Source: Gammaproteobacteria bacterium
GTDB lineage: Bacteria; Pseudomonadota; Gammaproteobacteria; Pseudomonadales; JADFDG01
NCBI GenBank assembly: GCA_018262975.1
Contig: JADFDG010000006.1
Span: 57,137 to 121,136, forward strand
DNA length: 64,000 nucleotides
Direction: 5' to 3'
Shown here: in pieces, positions 8,760-17,217 of the stretch
Numbering within the stretch: position 1 is the stretch's first letter
Layout: every line of letters begins with the position of its first letter
Notes under the pieces: model-generated
What the model was told of the DNA's origin: nothing
Database searches by the model: none
The model's input: the letters and a program-made list of their open reading frames with translations, nothing else
Translations under genes and position numbers: made by a program

Positions 8760-9280
8760 CCGTGCGGCAGCAGGTTCACCGGCTCGCCCTGGAAGATCAC
8801 GTCCGCGGCACGCAGGCGCCAGCGGCCGGCATCATTTTCCGGCAGCAACGGTTCGAGCATCAGGTGACGCTTGCCCATGGGCAGGCGGGGCAGGGCGCCG
8901 CGCCACGCGCCGTCGGCGCCACGCTGCAGCATGACGGTCATGTCTTCGCCGGACAGCGTCGAATGCACCATCAGCAACTGCAGGCGCTCCGGGAGCGTCG
9001 TGCCGTTGCTGATGGTCACGCTAACCGCCGGGCCGGCGGGATCCAGCACCAGGCTGGCGGCAAGGCCGAGCTCTCGGGCGCGGGTCTCGGCGTGCAGGTC
9101 CTGGTTGATCGCGCGGCCGGCCTTGTACCAGTCGTCGCGCACGAGGTCATCCTTGTGCTTGACGGAGATATAGACCATGAACAGGCTGGCGACCACCGAG
9201 GTCAGCGGCAGGCCGACCACCAGCCACATCCAGGGCTGGCGGTACCACGCCGGGTGTACTTCGTTACCGTCGGTGATCAT
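8756..9280 (-). CDS. ccoH: FixH/CcoH family cbb3 assembly protein
   Basis: This 174-residue protein has one N-terminal membrane helix (MWLVVGLPLTSVVASLFMVY), the family segment VKHKDDLVRDDWYKAGRAIN and a periplasmic beta-rich domain. FixH/CcoH stays with the assembling oxidase and supports maturation with CcoG, CcoI and CcoS. It starts 18 bases after ccoG and ends in an ATGA overlap with ccoI. Confidence 0.9.
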   Translation of the reverse strand: MITDGNEVHPAWYRQPWMWLVVGLPLTSVVASLFMVYISVKHKDDLVRDDWYKAGRAINQDLHAETRARELGLAASLVLDPAGPAVSVTISNGTTLPERLQLLMVHSTLSGEDMTVMLQRGADGAWRGALPRLPMGKRHLMLEPLLPENDAGRWRLRAADVIFQGEPVNLLPHG

Positions 9281-9298
9281 GCGTGGCTCCAGTCAGGG

Positions 9299-10726
9299 TC
9301 AACGACCCAGCGAGATGAAACGGCTCTCGACCTGCTTGGTGATGGACTCGTCGGACACCGCCGTCAGCGTGAAGTTCACGTCCACGTTCTGCGGCTTGGT
9401 GTAGTTGGGGTCCAGTTGCAGGCTGACCGGCACGGACTCGGTGCCCGCCGCCGGCAGGGCTACGGTGGCCGGGCCCTTGTACTCGATGCCTTCCGGAGCC
9501 TCGACGGTGATGCGGAACACCTGCGCTTCCTGGGACTTGTTGTAGACCTTCAGCGTGTAGACGTTCTCGAGCTTGCCGTCGGTGGTTTCCTGGAAGAGGG
9601 CATTGCGGTCGCGGATCACGTCTAGGTCGACCGGGACGCGCATCAGCAGGCCGGTGAGGAATACCGTGGCCAGCGAGCCCAGCACGATGCCGTAACCGAG
9701 CAGGCGCGGGCGAAGGATGTGCGTCTGCTTGCCTTCCAGCGCGTGCTCGGTGGTGTAGCGCACCAGGCCGCGCGGCTTGCCCACGCTGTCCATGACCTCG
9801 TCGCAGGCATCGATGCAGGCCGCGCAGGTGATGCACTCGTACTGCAGGCCGTCACGGATGTCGATGCCGGTCGGGCACACCTGCACGCAAAGGCCGCAGT
9901 CGACGCAGTCGCCGAGATCCTTGTGCTCCGCGGAGGTGTCGCGGCGTTTCTTGCCGCGGCCGCGCGGCTCCCCGCGGGTGGTGTCATAGCTCACCACCAG
10001 GGTGTCCTGGTCGAACATCGCGCTCTGGAAGCGCGCGTAGGGGCACATGTACAGGCAGACCTGCTCACGCATCCAGCCGGCGTTGGTGTAGGTGGCGCCG
10101 GTGAAGAAGACGATCCACCAGGTTTCCCAGGTGCCGAGGTCGAAGCTGGCCACGCGCGGGATCAGTTCGCGGATGGGCGAGAAGTAGCCGACGAAGGTGA
10201 CGCCGGTCAGCAGCGCCAGCGCCAGCCAGGCGATGTGCTTGCTGCCCTTGCGCACGACCTTGTTGACGCTGAGCGGCGACTTGTCGAGTTTCAGGCGCGC
10301 ATTGCGGTCGCCCTCGGTCCAGCGCTCGATGCGTACGAAGAAGCGCGTCCATACCGTTTGCGGGCAGACGTAGCCGCAGAACACCCGGCCGAGCAGGTTG
10401 GTGAAGAACAGCAGCGAGAACGCCGCGATCATCAGCAGCAGCGACAGGTAGAAGAAGTCCTCGGGGAAGAACGTCATGCCGAGGATGTCGAAGCGGCGCG
10501 CGGGCAGGTCGAAGCGCACCACCGGATCGCCATTCCAGGTCAGCCAGGGGGTGAGCAGGTAGACGCCCATGGTCGCCACGACGGTGAAGTCGCGCAATTT
10601 CTGGAAGCGGCCCTCGATCCATTTCGGCTGGATCTTCTCGTGCTTCTTGTAGAAGGACTGCTGTCCGCCGGGCTGCTGGTTCGGGCCTCGGGGCGTGACG
10701 TCCTTGACCGGGATACCGTTCGACAT
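9299..10726 (-). CDS. ccoG: Cytochrome c oxidase accessory protein CcoG (FixG), 2x[4Fe-4S]
   Basis: This 475-residue membrane protein has about five transmembrane segments, and CGYVCPQTVWTRFF in the membrane region is typical of FixG/RdxA. A ferredoxin domain with two CxxCxxCxxxCP clusters (CVDCGLCVQVCP and CITCAACIDACD) follows, and the C-terminus is a periplasmic Ig-like domain. CcoG has been shown to act in copper reduction for cbb3 maturation. It begins 114 bases after ccoP, and that gap contains a large hairpin, so the GHIS genes may be expressed at a different level from NOQP. Confidence 0.94.
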   Translation of the reverse strand: MSNGIPVKDVTPRGPNQQPGGQQSFYKKHEKIQPKWIEGRFQKLRDFTVVATMGVYLLTPWLTWNGDPVVRFDLPARRFDILGMTFFPEDFFYLSLLLMIAAFSLLFFTNLLGRVFCGYVCPQTVWTRFFVRIERWTEGDRNARLKLDKSPLSVNKVVRKGSKHIAWLALALLTGVTFVGYFSPIRELIPRVASFDLGTWETWWIVFFTGATYTNAGWMREQVCLYMCPYARFQSAMFDQDTLVVSYDTTRGEPRGRGKKRRDTSAEHKDLGDCVDCGLCVQVCPTGIDIRDGLQYECITCAACIDACDEVMDSVGKPRGLVRYTTEHALEGKQTHILRPRLLGYGIVLGSLATVFLTGLLMRVPVDLDVIRDRNALFQETTDGKLENVYTLKVYNKSQEAQVFRITVEAPEGIEYKGPATVALPAAGTESVPVSLQLDPNYTKPQNVDVNFTLTAVSDESITKQVESRFISLGR

Positions 10727-10758
10727 GGCGACCTCTCGCTGCGGGTGTCTTTCGGCAA

Positions 10759-10791
10759 ACGGCCCGGGGTGACAATGTCACGCCGGGCCGT
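10759..10791. terminator. Large hairpin between ccoP and ccoG
   Basis: ACGGCCCGG-x-GTGACA-A-TGTCAC-x-CCGGGCCGT forms a near-perfect 16-bp stem with one mismatch and a minimal loop. In the minus direction only TTTG follows, so it is a weak intrinsic terminator. Partial termination or protection of the ccoNOQP mRNA 3' end is more likely. Confidence 0.6.
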
Positions 10792-10840
10792 GTGGGCTCT
10801 TCTTGCGCAGGTGCGCGTTGCGCGCACCGATTCTAGCCGA

Positions 10841-11740
10841 TCACTTGCTGTGCGACAGTCCGTAAACGTACGCAGTCAGCAGGTGGATCTTCTCCGGCGA
10901 CAGCAGGTTCTTCTGTGCCGGCATCACGCCCTGGCGGCCGCCATTGAGCGTTTCCTTGATGGTCGGGATGTCGCCACCGTACAGCCAGATCTCGTCGGCG
11001 AGGTTCGGCGCGCCGAAGGCGAAGTTGCCCTTGGCATCGGCACCGTGGCACATCACGCAGTTCTGCTGGAACTTCGCTTCGCCGGCGGCAACCAGTTCCG
11101 GCTTGTCGGCCTTGATCTGGGCAACCGACAGGCTCTTTACGTAGTGCGCAACCTCGTTGACACCATCTTCGCCCAGCACCGCGCCCCATGCCGGCATGGC
11201 GGCAACGCGACCGTTGGTGATGGTTTCCTTGATGGCTTCCGGCGTACCGCCGTACAGCCAGTCGCTGTCGGTCAGGTTCGGGAAGCCGCGCGCGCCGTGG
11301 GCGTTGGAGCCGTGGCACACCGCGCAGTTGTTCAGGAACAGGCGCTTGCCGATTTCGCGCGCCTCGGCGTCCTGGGCAACGGCTTCAACCGGCATGGCCG
11401 CGTACTTGGCGAAGATCGGCGCGATGCGCTCTTCGGTCGCCTTGACCTCGGCTTCCCACTGGCCGACCTGGGTCCAGCCGAGCAGGCCTTTCCAGTTGCC
11501 GTAACCCGGGTACATGATCAGGTAGATCACCGAGAACACCAGCGTGCCCCAGAACAGCCCCAGCCACCAGCGCGGCATCGGGTTGTTGTATTCCTCGATG
11601 CCGTCGAAGGCGTGGCCCATGCTCTCGCCGCTGGCGGGCTCGTTGTCGATCGGCTTGGCGGTCCACCAGATCAGCCACGCACAACCGACGAGGTTGATGG
11701 TGACGATCGCGATGACCCAGAAACTCCAGAAAGTCGTCAT
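10841..11740 (-). CDS. ccoP: cbb3 oxidase dihaem subunit CcoP
   Basis: This 299-residue protein has an N-terminal membrane helix, the family motif PMPRWWLGLFWGT with a second membrane helix, then two cytochrome c domains with CAVCH (C139-H143) and CVMCH (C228-H232). Distal methionines are available in AAMPAWG and GVMPAQ. CcoP passes electrons from periplasmic cytochrome c to CcoO and CcoN. It lies 6 bases after ccoQ. Confidence 0.96.
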   Translation of the reverse strand: MTTFWSFWVIAIVTINLVGCAWLIWWTAKPIDNEPASGESMGHAFDGIEEYNNPMPRWWLGLFWGTLVFSVIYLIMYPGYGNWKGLLGWTQVGQWEAEVKATEERIAPIFAKYAAMPVEAVAQDAEAREIGKRLFLNNCAVCHGSNAHGARGFPNLTDSDWLYGGTPEAIKETITNGRVAAMPAWGAVLGEDGVNEVAHYVKSLSVAQIKADKPELVAAGEAKFQQNCVMCHGADAKGNFAFGAPNLADEIWLYGGDIPTIKETLNGGRQGVMPAQKNLLSPEKIHLLTAYVYGLSHSK

Positions 11741-11746
11741 GGCAGG

Positions 11747-11935
11747 TTACTCCCCTTGGTCCTGTCGACGGGAGGCGTCGGCGTCCTTCTTCGGCTCGAT
11801 GACGTCGCTCATGGGCAGAGCGGCGGCGTCGTCGTACGTCTTCTTGCGGCGCGGCAGGTAGACGAAGATCGCGAGACCGATGAACGCAAACATGAAGATC
11901 AGCGTGTAGATCCCGTGGATGGTGCCGATATCCAT
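11747..11935 (-). CDS. ccoQ: cbb3 oxidase small subunit CcoQ
   Basis: This 62-residue, single-helix protein (IYTLIFMFAFIGLAIFVYL) is followed by the typical PRRKKTYDDAAALP stretch. CcoQ stabilises the mature oxidase. It sits between ccoO and ccoP in the standard order. Confidence 0.93.
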   Translation of the reverse strand: MDIGTIHGIYTLIFMFAFIGLAIFVYLPRRKKTYDDAAALPMSDVIEPKKDADASRRQDQGE

Positions 11936-11959
11936 GGAAACGCCTCCCGTTCGTTGTCT

Positions 11960-12604
11960 TTAGTTGGCGGCGGTAGCCGGGGCGGGCGCGACGGTGCCGC
12001 GACCCAGCGCGGTACCCAGCTGCTGCAGGTAGGCAACGACGGCGTCTAGCTCCGTCTTGCCAGCCACAACGGCCTGGGCGCCAGCGATGTCCTCGTCGGT
12101 GTACGGCACGCCGACCACGCGCAGCGCCTTCATCTTGGCGCCGGTGTCTTCGCCGTCGAGGACGTTCTCGGCCAGCCAGGGGAAGCCCGGCATGTTCGAT
12201 TCCGGCACCACGTCACGCGGGTTGTTCAGGTGCACGCGGTGCCAGTCGTCGGAGTACTTGCCGCCAACGCGGGCAAGGTCCGGACCGGTGCGCTTGGAAC
12301 CCCACAGGAACGGGTGCTCGTAGACCGACTCGCCGGCCACCGAGTAGTGGCCGTAACGCTCGGTCTCCGCGCGGAACGGACGGATCATCTGCGAGTGGCA
12401 TACGTTGCAGCCTTCGCGGATGTACACGTCGCGTCCTTCCAGCTCGAGCGCGCCGAGGGGCTTGAGGCCCTCGATCGGCGTGGTCGTTTCTTTCTGGAAC
12501 ATCAGCGGAACGATTTCGGCGAGGCCACCGAGGCTGCACGCAACCAGCGTGAGCACGATGAGCAGGCCGAGGTTTTTCTCAACAGCGGAATGACCTTGTG
12601 CCAT
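11960..12604 (-). CDS. ccoO: cbb3 oxidase monohaem subunit CcoO
   Basis: This 214-residue protein has one N-terminal membrane anchor, then a cytochrome c domain with CNVCHSQM (C66, C69, H70) and the Met-containing [14 protein letters not shown] segment. [31 protein letters not shown] is typical of CcoO. It receives electrons from CcoP. Confidence 0.96.
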   Translation of the reverse strand: MAQGHSAVEKNLGLLIVLTLVACSLGGLAEIVPLMFQKETTTPIEGLKPLGALELEGRDVYIREGCNVCHSQMIRPFRAETERYGHYSVAGESVYEHPFLWGSKRTGPDLARVGGKYSDDWHRVHLNNPRDVVPESNMPGFPWLAENVLDGEDTGAKMKALRVVGVPYTDEDIAGAQAVVAGKTELDAVVAYLQQLGTALGRGTVAPAPATAAN

Positions 12605-12630
12605 GGTTCAGTACTCCTTCTACTGTTGGC

Positions 12631-14064
12631 TCAGGCGTACTGGGCCTGGGTGGCGGTCGACTTCTGGCCAGCCAGCTGGATGGTCTTCCAGGTGTTGAAG
12701 GCCATCAGCAGCATGCCGGTCAGGTAGATCAGGCCGCCGGTCATGCGCATGACGTAGTACGGCCAGTTGGCAGCCAGTGCCTCGACGAACGAGTAGGTGA
12801 GGGTGCCGTCCGGGTTGACCGCACGCCACATCAGGCCTTGCTGGATACCGGCCACCCACATCGCGGCGATGTACAGGATGGTGCCGATGGTGGCGAGCCA
12901 GAAGTGGGCGTTGATCAGCTTGATGCTGTACATCTGCTGCAGGCCGAGCACGCGCGGCAGCAGTACGTACAGGGCGCCGAAGGAGATCATGGCTACCCAG
13001 CCCAGCGCACCGGAGTGCACGTGGCCGACGGTCCAGTCGGTGTAGTGGGAGAGGGCGTTCACGGTCTTGATCGCCATCATCGGGCCTTCGAAGGTCGACA
13101 TGCCGTAGAAGGACAGGGCGACGATCATGAAGCGCAGGATCGGGTCGGTGCGCAGCTTATGCCAGACACCCGACAGGGTCATGATGCCGTTGATCATGCC
13201 GCCCCAGCTCGGGGCCAGCAGCACCAGCGAGAACACCATGCCGACCGACTGGGTCCAGTCCGGCAGCGCGGTGTAGTGCAGGTGGTGTACGCCCGCCCAC
13301 ATGTAGACGGAGATCAGCGCCCAGAAGTGGACGATGGAGAGGCGGTACGAGTACACCGGGCGACCGGCCTGGACCGGTACGAAGTAGTACATCATGCCGA
13401 GGAAGCCGGCGGTCAGGAAGAAGCCCACCGCGTTGTGGCCGTACCACCACTGCACCATCGCATCGACCGCGCCGGCGTAGGCCGAGTAGGACTTGGTCAG
13501 CGTGACCGGGATGGCGGCGCTGTTGACGATGTGCAGCAGGGCCACGGCGATGATGAACGCGCCGTAGAACCAGTTCGCCACGTAGATGTGCTCGGTCTTG
13601 CGCTTGGCGATCGTCGCGAAGAAGACGATGGCGTAGGAAACCCACACGGCGGCGATCAGCAGGTCGATCGGCCACTCGAGTTCCGCGTACTCCTTCGAGC
13701 TGGTCATGCCCAGCGGCAGCGTGATGGCTGCCAGCACGATGACCAGTTGCCAGCCCCAGAAGGTGAACGATGCCAGCCAGGGCAGCGCCAGACGGGTATG
13801 GCAGGTGCGCTGCACCACGTAGTAGGAAGTGGCGAACAGCGCGCAGCCACCGAACGCGAAGATCACGGCGTTGGTGTGCAGCGGGCGCAGACGGCCAAAG
13901 TGGGTCCAGGGAAGATCGAAGTTGAGGGCCGGGAATGCCAGCTGGGCGGCAATCCAGACGCCGACGGCCATGCCGACGACGCCCCAGACGACCGCCATGA
14001 TGGCGAAACGTCGGACGACGGTGTAGTCGTATTCGGACTCTGCAACGGGGGCTGCGTGACTCAT
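12631..14064 (-). CDS. ccoN: cbb3 oxidase catalytic subunit CcoN
   Basis: This 477-residue haem-copper oxidase subunit I of type C has about 12 membrane helices. The metal-ligand histidines lie in [35 protein letters not shown] and [13 protein letters not shown]. It reduces O2 to water at a haem b3-CuB site with high oxygen affinity. It is the first gene of ccoNOQP. The 170 bases upstream contain an inverted repeat but no FNR box I can recognise, which is unusual given the fnr gene downstream. Confidence 0.96.
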   Translation of the reverse strand: MSHAAPVAESEYDYTVVRRFAIMAVVWGVVGMAVGVWIAAQLAFPALNFDLPWTHFGRLRPLHTNAVIFAFGGCALFATSYYVVQRTCHTRLALPWLASFTFWGWQLVIVLAAITLPLGMTSSKEYAELEWPIDLLIAAVWVSYAIVFFATIAKRKTEHIYVANWFYGAFIIAVALLHIVNSAAIPVTLTKSYSAYAGAVDAMVQWWYGHNAVGFFLTAGFLGMMYYFVPVQAGRPVYSYRLSIVHFWALISVYMWAGVHHLHYTALPDWTQSVGMVFSLVLLAPSWGGMINGIMTLSGVWHKLRTDPILRFMIVALSFYGMSTFEGPMMAIKTVNALSHYTDWTVGHVHSGALGWVAMISFGALYVLLPRVLGLQQMYSIKLINAHFWLATIGTILYIAAMWVAGIQQGLMWRAVNPDGTLTYSFVEALAANWPYYVMRMTGGLIYLTGMLLMAFNTWKTIQLAGQKSTATQAQYA

Positions 14065-14121
14065 GGTGGGCTTCCTGCTTTCAGGGACTGGAAGTTCGGT
14101 TGCGGAACGCGGATGGAACGA

Positions 14122-14140
14122 TTGACCGGTGAACGGTCAA
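14122..14140. promoter_or_regulatory. Inverted repeat upstream of ccoN
   Basis: TTGACCG-GTGAA-CGGTCAA is a perfect 7-bp inverted repeat 58 bases before the ccoN ATG. The half sites resemble FNR halves (TTGAC/GTCAA), but the spacing is 9, not 4, so it is not a normal FNR box. It may be an operator for another regulator or a leader hairpin. Confidence 0.4.
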
Positions 14141-14233
14141 ATAGACGACGCGGGAGCGTTGATAACCCCCCCGTCTTTGTGGTTGCGCATGATACGGGCG
14201 CAGGTCCCCATGGGCAACACAACTTCTTGGGGT

Positions 14234-14620
14234 TCAGAACCCCGCCGGCGGCCACGGGTTGCGGGTGAGCGCCACCGTGACGATATAAAGAAGCAGCGTG
14301 ATCGCCGCCGTCGCGCCGAGCAGGCGCACCTGCCTGGAACGACTCGCATCGAACGCCAGCACGCCGGCAATGATATAGAACGGCAGCGCCAGCACCTTGG
14401 CAGTCAGCCAGGGCATCACGAACGGGTACTGCAGGGTGTGGACGGCCAGCGCGGCCGCCGACAGCAACAGCATTGTATCGACGGCGTGCGGCAGCCAGCG
14501 CAGCGGCCCGAACCGGCGGTAGTCCCGGCCGGTCGCTGCCAGCGCCAGTCGCAGCAGCAACAGCGCGGCCGTGGCCGCGACACAGCCCACGTGTATCGCT
14601 TTGAGCAGGATGTAACTCAC
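14234..14620 (-). CDS. SirB2 family integral membrane protein
   Basis: This 128-residue protein has four hydrophobic helices. The N-terminus LLKAIHVGCVAATAALLLLR and the central RFGPLRWLPHAVDTMLLLSAA and PWLTAKVLALPFYI segments match the SirB (invasion gene up-regulator) family, a small membrane family of unknown biochemistry. The start codon is GTG. It lies 170 bases upstream of ccoN on the same strand and could share a transcript with the oxidase. A weak FNR-like site (14702-14715) lies upstream. Confidence 0.75.
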   Translation of the reverse strand: MSYILLKAIHVGCVAATAALLLLRLALAATGRDYRRFGPLRWLPHAVDTMLLLSAAALAVHTLQYPFVMPWLTAKVLALPFYIIAGVLAFDASRSRQVRLLGATAAITLLLYIVTVALTRNPWPPAGF

Positions 14621-14701
14621 GACGGGTCCGACTGCAGTACATGGAGACCGTTTGATCCGAAGCAGATGGCGCGAAGTCTGCGCCGGCGATCAATCGACGT
14701 A

Positions 14702-14715
14702 TTGACGTGCATCAG
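14702..14715. promoter_or_regulatory. Possible FNR-like site upstream of sirB2
   Basis: TTGAC-GTGC-ATCAG matches 8 of 10 FNR consensus positions and shares TTGACGTGCATCA with the better box before hemN. No convincing -10 lies at class II distance, so this is tentative. Confidence 0.35.
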
Positions 14716-14814
14716 CACTGACCGGATTTGTCTGGAAATGTCGGGAACTTTCGCGGGGGCATGCCGGTAGCGGGACCTTGGCCCACGGCCCGGGTGCAAG
14801 CCTGCCATAACGCG

Positions 14815-14830
14815 CATAATGTATATTATG
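14815..14830. promoter_or_regulatory. AT-rich dyad upstream of sirB2
   Basis: CATAAT-GTAT-ATTATG is a perfect 6-bp dyad in an unusually AT-rich patch. It lies 195 bases before the sirB2 start and just past the 3' end of the GNAT-C39 gene. On the minus strand TTAACA adjoins it as a possible -35. It may be a promoter or an operator. Confidence 0.35.
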
Positions 14831-14849
14831 TTAAATGCAGGATGGCCCA

Positions 14850-15971
14850 TTACGGACGATCATCCGCCCGCAGGACCACCGCCGCCCGGACCCCGGCCTG
14901 CCCGTACCGCGACATTTTCAGGAAGCTCGCGTGCCGCACCGGCACGTACATGCTGTCGGTCACCGACTTGTGCTGCTCCACGTCGATCTCCGGGTCGTGC
15001 AGGTAGACAAAGTGCTCGTCCACCGCCACCACCAGCACCCAGTGCGGGGTCTTGGTCCGGCTGAGCAGGAAATGGCTGATCAGCACCAAGGGCAGCCCGC
15101 CGTGTTCCAGGTGGGCCCGCAGGCCGTCGATGCCCGGTGCCCGCTCATGGCGCAGGATGCGCGGCTCCGTGGCGAGCTGCGCCTCGAAGTCGGCGTGCAC
15201 GGCCTCGATGACCTTCTTCTTTACAGGATCACGTACCCCGTCCACGAACAGCGCGCCGCCCTGGTTAACGTAAAGGTCAACCACGAAACCCCGGCGGGCG
15301 GCTGCCAGCGCCAGGCCACGCGGACTGCAGCCGCCGTGCCCTGAGGTCATGAACACGGTAGTGGCCTCGCGCCACAGCTGCAGCTCGGTGGCGAGATCCA
15401 GCGGAAAACCCGGCCGCAGCGCCGCCGCGGCCATCATCAATGCGGCCGGACCACAGGTGAAACCGGTCGATTGCGCGTAATGCGGCACTTCGCGGCGCAG
15501 GCCCGCCGGAAAGCGCAGGATGCGCTTCTCGTAGCGCAACGCGTCGGTGTCGTCCTCGTAGAACCCGTGGTAGACGCCGAACTGGCGATAACCGTGCTTC
15601 TCGTACAGGCGGATGGCCGCGACGTTGTCCGGCCGCACCTCCAGGCGCATCCACGCGCAATCGGCGTCCAGCGCCGCCTCTTCGGCCGCCGCCAGCAGGC
15701 GCTCGCCGATGCGCTGGCCACGGCAATCGGGATTGACGGCCACCGAGTAGATACGTGCCAGCGACGTGCCGGCATGGAACAGCACCAGCACGTAGCCGGC
15801 CAGGCGATCTCCCGTCATCGCCACGCGCAAGGCACTGTGCGCCCGCGCGATCATCCAGTGAAAATTGCGGCGCGACAGCTGGTCGGTGGCAAAGCAGCGG
15901 TTCTCCAGTTCGAGCAACGCGTCGATATCGTCGACGGTGGCCTGGCGCAACACCAGCGATTCGCCGCTCAT
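14850..15971 (-). CDS. Fused GNAT acetyltransferase and C39-like papain-fold peptidase
   Basis: This 373-residue two-domain protein has residues 1-155 as a GNAT domain with the acetyl-CoA loop NPDCRGQRIGERLL (80-93) and the LYEKHGYRQFGVYHGFYED C-terminus typical of RimI-like enzymes. Residues 160-373 form a C39-like cysteine peptidase: Cys173 in GFTCGPAALMMA, His310 in TPHWVLVVA and Asp326 in YLHDPE form a plausible triad, with an oxyanion Gln at Q167. There is no transporter fusion. The start at 15971 overlaps the upstream peptidase stop as ATGA, so both are made together. With the divergent RLAN ATP-grasp gene, it suggests a system that ligates, acetylates and trims a peptide or protein. 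The substrate is unknown. Confidence 0.85.
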   Translation of the reverse strand: MSGESLVLRQATVDDIDALLELENRCFATDQLSRRNFHWMIARAHSALRVAMTGDRLAGYVLVLFHAGTSLARIYSVAVNPDCRGQRIGERLLAAAEEAALDADCAWMRLEVRPDNVAAIRLYEKHGYRQFGVYHGFYEDDTDALRYEKRILRFPAGLRREVPHYAQSTGFTCGPAALMMAAAALRPGFPLDLATELQLWREATTVFMTSGHGGCSPRGLALAAARRGFVVDLYVNQGGALFVDGVRDPVKKKVIEAVHADFEAQLATEPRILRHERAPGIDGLRAHLEHGGLPLVLISHFLLSRTKTPHWVLVVAVDEHFVYLHDPEIDVEQHKSVTDSMYVPVRHASFLKMSRYGQAGVRAAVVLRADDRP

Positions 15972-17119
15972 GCCGCGACACCCCGCAGGGCCTGCAGCAG
16001 CACCTGCCGCGCCCGGAACAGCACCAGTTGCTGCCAGTCGGTGCGCGCCGGGTAAAAGTGCGCGCGCAACGCATTCTTCACCCTTTGCGTGTCCGGCGCC
16101 CGCCAGTCGACCGGTCCGGCCGCGTGCAGCAGGTGGTCGGCGCGCAGCACCGGGAACATCTGCTCCAGCGGACAGGTGCCGAATTCCAGTGTCACGAAGC
16201 AACCACGGTCGCCGAGTTCTGCGTGCCACAGGTAATCCACCAGTCCGTGCTTGGGCACCGAGGTGGACGTGCCCAGCGCCGGTTCGGTCACCGAATCGCC
16301 GTAGTACGCCCGCGCCATGGCAACGCCGGCGCTGCCCGGCGGATGGTCGCAAATCACTTCACCATAGCCGTACGGTCCCAGACCGGTATGGATGTCGACG
16401 ATGGCCACGCGTGCACGCCCGGCGAGCGCCTCGCGCACCAGCAATTCGCGCAGCACCTGCTGCGACCAGGCCGGCGCCCGGCCACCATGGAACAGCCCGT
16501 GCGGATGGCGGTACTGGCCGCCGGTCACGGCGCGCTCGAAGGCTTCCCGACCGTGCGCCTGCCGCCACGCCGCCAGCAGGTCATCGGCCTGCGCGATCAC
16601 CGCCGGGTCAGCGGACGGCGGCAGCAGCGCAGACGCCAGCGCGTCGTAGCCGGGGTTCTCCGGCAACGGCGCGGCGAAGTCGACGAAATTCCGGTTGAGA
16701 TCCACGCCCTCCTCGTTGGTGCGGCGCAGCCACGCGAACCCCCAGGGGTTGATGGCGTGGATGTGCAGCACGGCGGTGTCCGGTGGCAACGCGCCCACCG
16801 GCAGCCAGCCGAGGAAATCGGTCTGTGCCGCGGAGCCGGCAAAGCCCTCCACGCCGTGCAGCGCCGACTGGGTCACCAGCACGCGCGCGGCATCGCGCGG
16901 TCCGACCCAGGCCAGGTCCGTGGCCAGGCGCTCACCGGTCGGGCCCGCCAGCGGGTGCGCGATGCTGTGCAGTGCAGCGCCGGACCGCGCCGCCGCCTGC
17001 AGGAACCGCGCCCGCGCACCGGCGTAATCGGTCGCAAACACGGCGGTATCCAGCCCGCCGGCAGGCGGCGGCAACATGTCCGGGAGCGGGTTCACGGGAA
17101 CAGGTTCACGATTTGTCAC
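15968..17119 (-). CDS. DUF2817 M14-like zinc carboxypeptidase/deacylase
   Basis: This 383-residue protein contains SALHGVEGFAGSAAQ (first zinc ligand His), EEGVDLNRNFVDF (substrate-binding Asn-Arg), IVDIHTGLGPYGYGE (third zinc ligand His) and FVTLEFGT (general-base Glu). These are the landmarks of DUF2817, a branch of the M14 carboxypeptidase fold. No signal peptide is seen, so it is probably cytoplasmic. The annotated start is a GTG with a weak ribosome site; an ATG at 17077 is an alternative that would still keep the domain. Its stop overlaps the GNAT-C39 start (ATGA), and it is divergent from the RimK-like gene 98 bases away. It could remove an added residue or release a peptide. Confidence 0.82.
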   Translation of the reverse strand: MTNREPVPVNPLPDMLPPPAGGLDTAVFATDYAGARARFLQAAARSGAALHSIAHPLAGPTGERLATDLAWVGPRDAARVLVTQSALHGVEGFAGSAAQTDFLGWLPVGALPPDTAVLHIHAINPWGFAWLRRTNEEGVDLNRNFVDFAAPLPENPGYDALASALLPPSADPAVIAQADDLLAAWRQAHGREAFERAVTGGQYRHPHGLFHGGRAPAWSQQVLRELLVREALAGRARVAIVDIHTGLGPYGYGEVICDHPPGSAGVAMARAYYGDSVTEPALGTSTSVPKHGLVDYLWHAELGDRGCFVTLEFGTCPLEQMFPVLRADHLLHAAGPVDWRAPDTQRVKNALRAHFYPARTDWQQLVLFRARQVLLQALRGVAA

Positions 17120-17217
17120 GGTCCGCCAAGGCTACGGCATCGCCCCTGCCCTCGGCCACCTTGTGGCGCAGCAAGGCTGGGCCGACAATACGCGGCGCCA
17201 ACGCAGGACGGGCTGAC

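Noticed and set aside
9719-12049. A 776-residue plus-strand ORF over ccoG-ccoP-ccoQ-ccoO
   Set aside because: It is antisense to clearly real oxidase genes and has no recognisable domain.
14065-14233. FNR box directly before ccoN
   Set aside because: TTGACCG...CGGTCAA has a 9-base centre between half sites rather than 4, and TTGATAACCCCCC at 14159 is only a half site.
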